Source of the DNA: Hyalella azteca
Lineage: Eukaryota; Arthropoda; Malacostraca; Amphipoda; Hyalellidae
Direction of reading: 5' to 3'
NCBI RefSeq assembly: GCF_000764305.2
Contig: NW_025944642.1
Location: forward strand, 620,001 to 684,000
DNA: 64,000 bases
Every line of letters begins with the position of its first letter. The first letter of the stretch is position 1. The notes below the pieces were generated by a model. That model was not told where the DNA came from and did not search any database. It worked only from the letters and a program-made list of their open reading frames with translations. Shown piece after piece: positions 63,401 to 64,000 of the stretch. Position numbers and translations under genes: made by a program.

Positions 63401-63646
63401 AATAGGTAATGAGTAATGTTATTACATATTGTATGCAGCTACAAAAATGCTATAGAGTTTCAGTAACGCACATCGTAACAGTGCTAACTAACCTGACCTA
63501 ATTAAAACAACTACTATGCACTAAAGCCAATGTACATAGTAGGTAGGTTAGTTATACGTGAACATCTCAAATTAACGTAGTTAGTTCCAGCCAAATGATA
63601 CATTGAATTGTTTTTATGCATGTGCTAGCGATTGTCGACCGCACGC
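54481..63646. other. Long intergenic or intronic AT-rich region between FoxA and Pburs
   Basis: Only simple features are seen: an ATT-rich tract (55613-55740), a cacctcacaat hairpin (59151-59175), a (TA)n run (60143-60160), a gtgggct-tt-agcccac-like hairpin near 61460 and a taactaacct/aggttagtta inverted repeat (63485-63554). ORFs reach 113 codons without recognisable families. Confidence 0.5.
55613..55740. repeat. ATT/AAT-rich imperfect microsatellite
   Basis: Alternating tta/att/taa triplets over about 130 bp. Confidence 0.9.
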
Positions 63647-63799
63647 GCAGTCTGACGGCTCATCGCGTGGGATCGCCACACTTGTAGCAGGTGCAGTCTG
63701 ACGGCTCATCGCGTGGGGTCGCCACACTTGTAGCAGGTGCAGTCTGACGGCTCATCGCGTGGGGTCGCCACACTTGTAGCAGGTGCAGTCTGACGGCTC
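63647..63799 (-). repeat. 46-bp tandem array made from the end of the Pburs coding sequence
   Basis: Three full 46-bp units plus a 15-bp partial one (plus-strand unit starts at 63647, 63693, 63739 and 63785). Read on the minus strand a unit begins GAGCCGTCAGACTGC and encodes EPSDCTCYKCGDPTR plus one base. The stop codon TGA is made of the last T of the first unit and the GA of the next. Later units lie in the presumed 3' UTR. Units are nearly identical; I see one substitution (63672), so the expansion looks recent. Confidence 0.9.
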
Positions 63800-63919
63800 C
63801 TTCATGGTTATTTTCATGGTCGCCTTGGAGCCACCAAGCATTATCCCGTCGCCGTCGTAGCAGCGCGTCAGCAACACTTCGCGTTCATGCAGCGATGTCT
63901 CGCGACAGCATCGACAGTC
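63752..63919 (-). CDS. Pburs: Partner of bursicon (bursicon beta subunit), last coding exon, partial gene
   Basis: Secreted cystine-knot hormone subunit that pairs with bursicon alpha to activate the receptor Rickets/LGR2, driving cuticle tanning and post-moult events; the beta homodimer is linked to immune responses in insects. The exon encodes 55 residues plus TGA, starting DCRCCRETSLHERE, then LLTRCYDGDG, and ending EPSDCTCYKCGDPTR. This matches the family C-terminus: the ECxCCRES block, the LTHCYDPDG block and the terminal CKCFKCGDFTR block, with all knot cysteines kept. The first base is placed at 63919 because the minus strand reads gcgacag|GAC there, a usable AG acceptor in frame with the knot; the upstream frame stays open, so a different acceptor is possible. 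Earlier exons (signal peptide and N-terminal half of the knot) must lie beyond position 64000. The final 15 codons are the first copy of a 46-bp tandem array. I recognised the family from memory of its motifs, not from a search. Confidence 0.92.
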   Translation of the reverse strand, partial: DCRCCRETSLHEREVLLTRCYDGDGIMLGGSKATMKITMKEPSDCTCYKCGDPTR

Positions 63920-64000
63920 CTGTCGCATTGCAATTATTTTAACAATTATTGGAATAATAAGGCTACCATTGAAGCAAGAAATTATACTAGCTAGTGCTTA

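Noticed and set aside
63485..63554. Possible microRNA precursor
   Set aside because: The outer 10-bp stem is followed by a very asymmetric bulge (about 16 against 2 nt), unlike a microRNA hairpin, and no known mature sequence is recognised.

Overview
The window is eukaryotic nuclear DNA, most likely from an arthropod and probably a crustacean or another lineage with a large repeat-rich genome. It is AT-rich, with long non-coding stretches, no bacterial-style gene packing, dozens of tandem arrays, and two genes of the arthropod/metazoan developmental and hormone repertoire. I cannot name the species from sequence alone.

Only two protein-coding genes can be supported, both on the minus strand. 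The first is a complete single-exon FoxA/fork head transcription factor gene (52089-53615, 508 residues). The second is the last coding exon of partner of bursicon, the bursicon beta subunit (63752-63919). It is cut off by the window edge and recognised from its cystine-knot tail ending CYKCGDPTR. No tRNA, rRNA, intact transposase or reverse transcriptase was seen.

Layout. 1-44.9 kb is an accessory landscape of roughly 35 to 40 separate minisatellites with units of 11 to 66 bp. Nearly every array has its own unrelated unit. There is also a 440-bp non-autonomous hAT-like element with an exact 8-bp target duplication, a 111-bp near-perfect palindrome, a 171-bp inverted-repeat element, a 150-bp tandem duplication and two dispersed repeat families with two copies each. 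45-63.6 kb, around FoxA, holds only a four-copy 21-mer and an ATT-rich tract. The last kilobase carries the Pburs exon, whose final coding segment has been tandemly copied into a 46-bp array running into the presumed 3' UTR.

Two features bear on data quality. Positions 5323-5360 are exactly the Nextera mate-pair junction adapter (two Tn5 mosaic ends head to head), and a single N lies at 4733 at the edge of a 34-bp array that reappears at 5923. The order of sequence from about 4.7 to 7.0 kb should therefore not be trusted.

The two genes do not form an operon. FoxA patterns gut and other endoderm-related or ectodermal gut tissue. Pburs is a secreted hormone subunit for cuticle tanning and wing or post-moult events. 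Their closeness (about 10 kb, same strand) is a synteny observation only. The most interesting signals are the Pburs-derived minisatellite, the DKY-repeat insertion in FoxA, and the recurrence of short perfect hairpins as the core of at least six unrelated minisatellite units.
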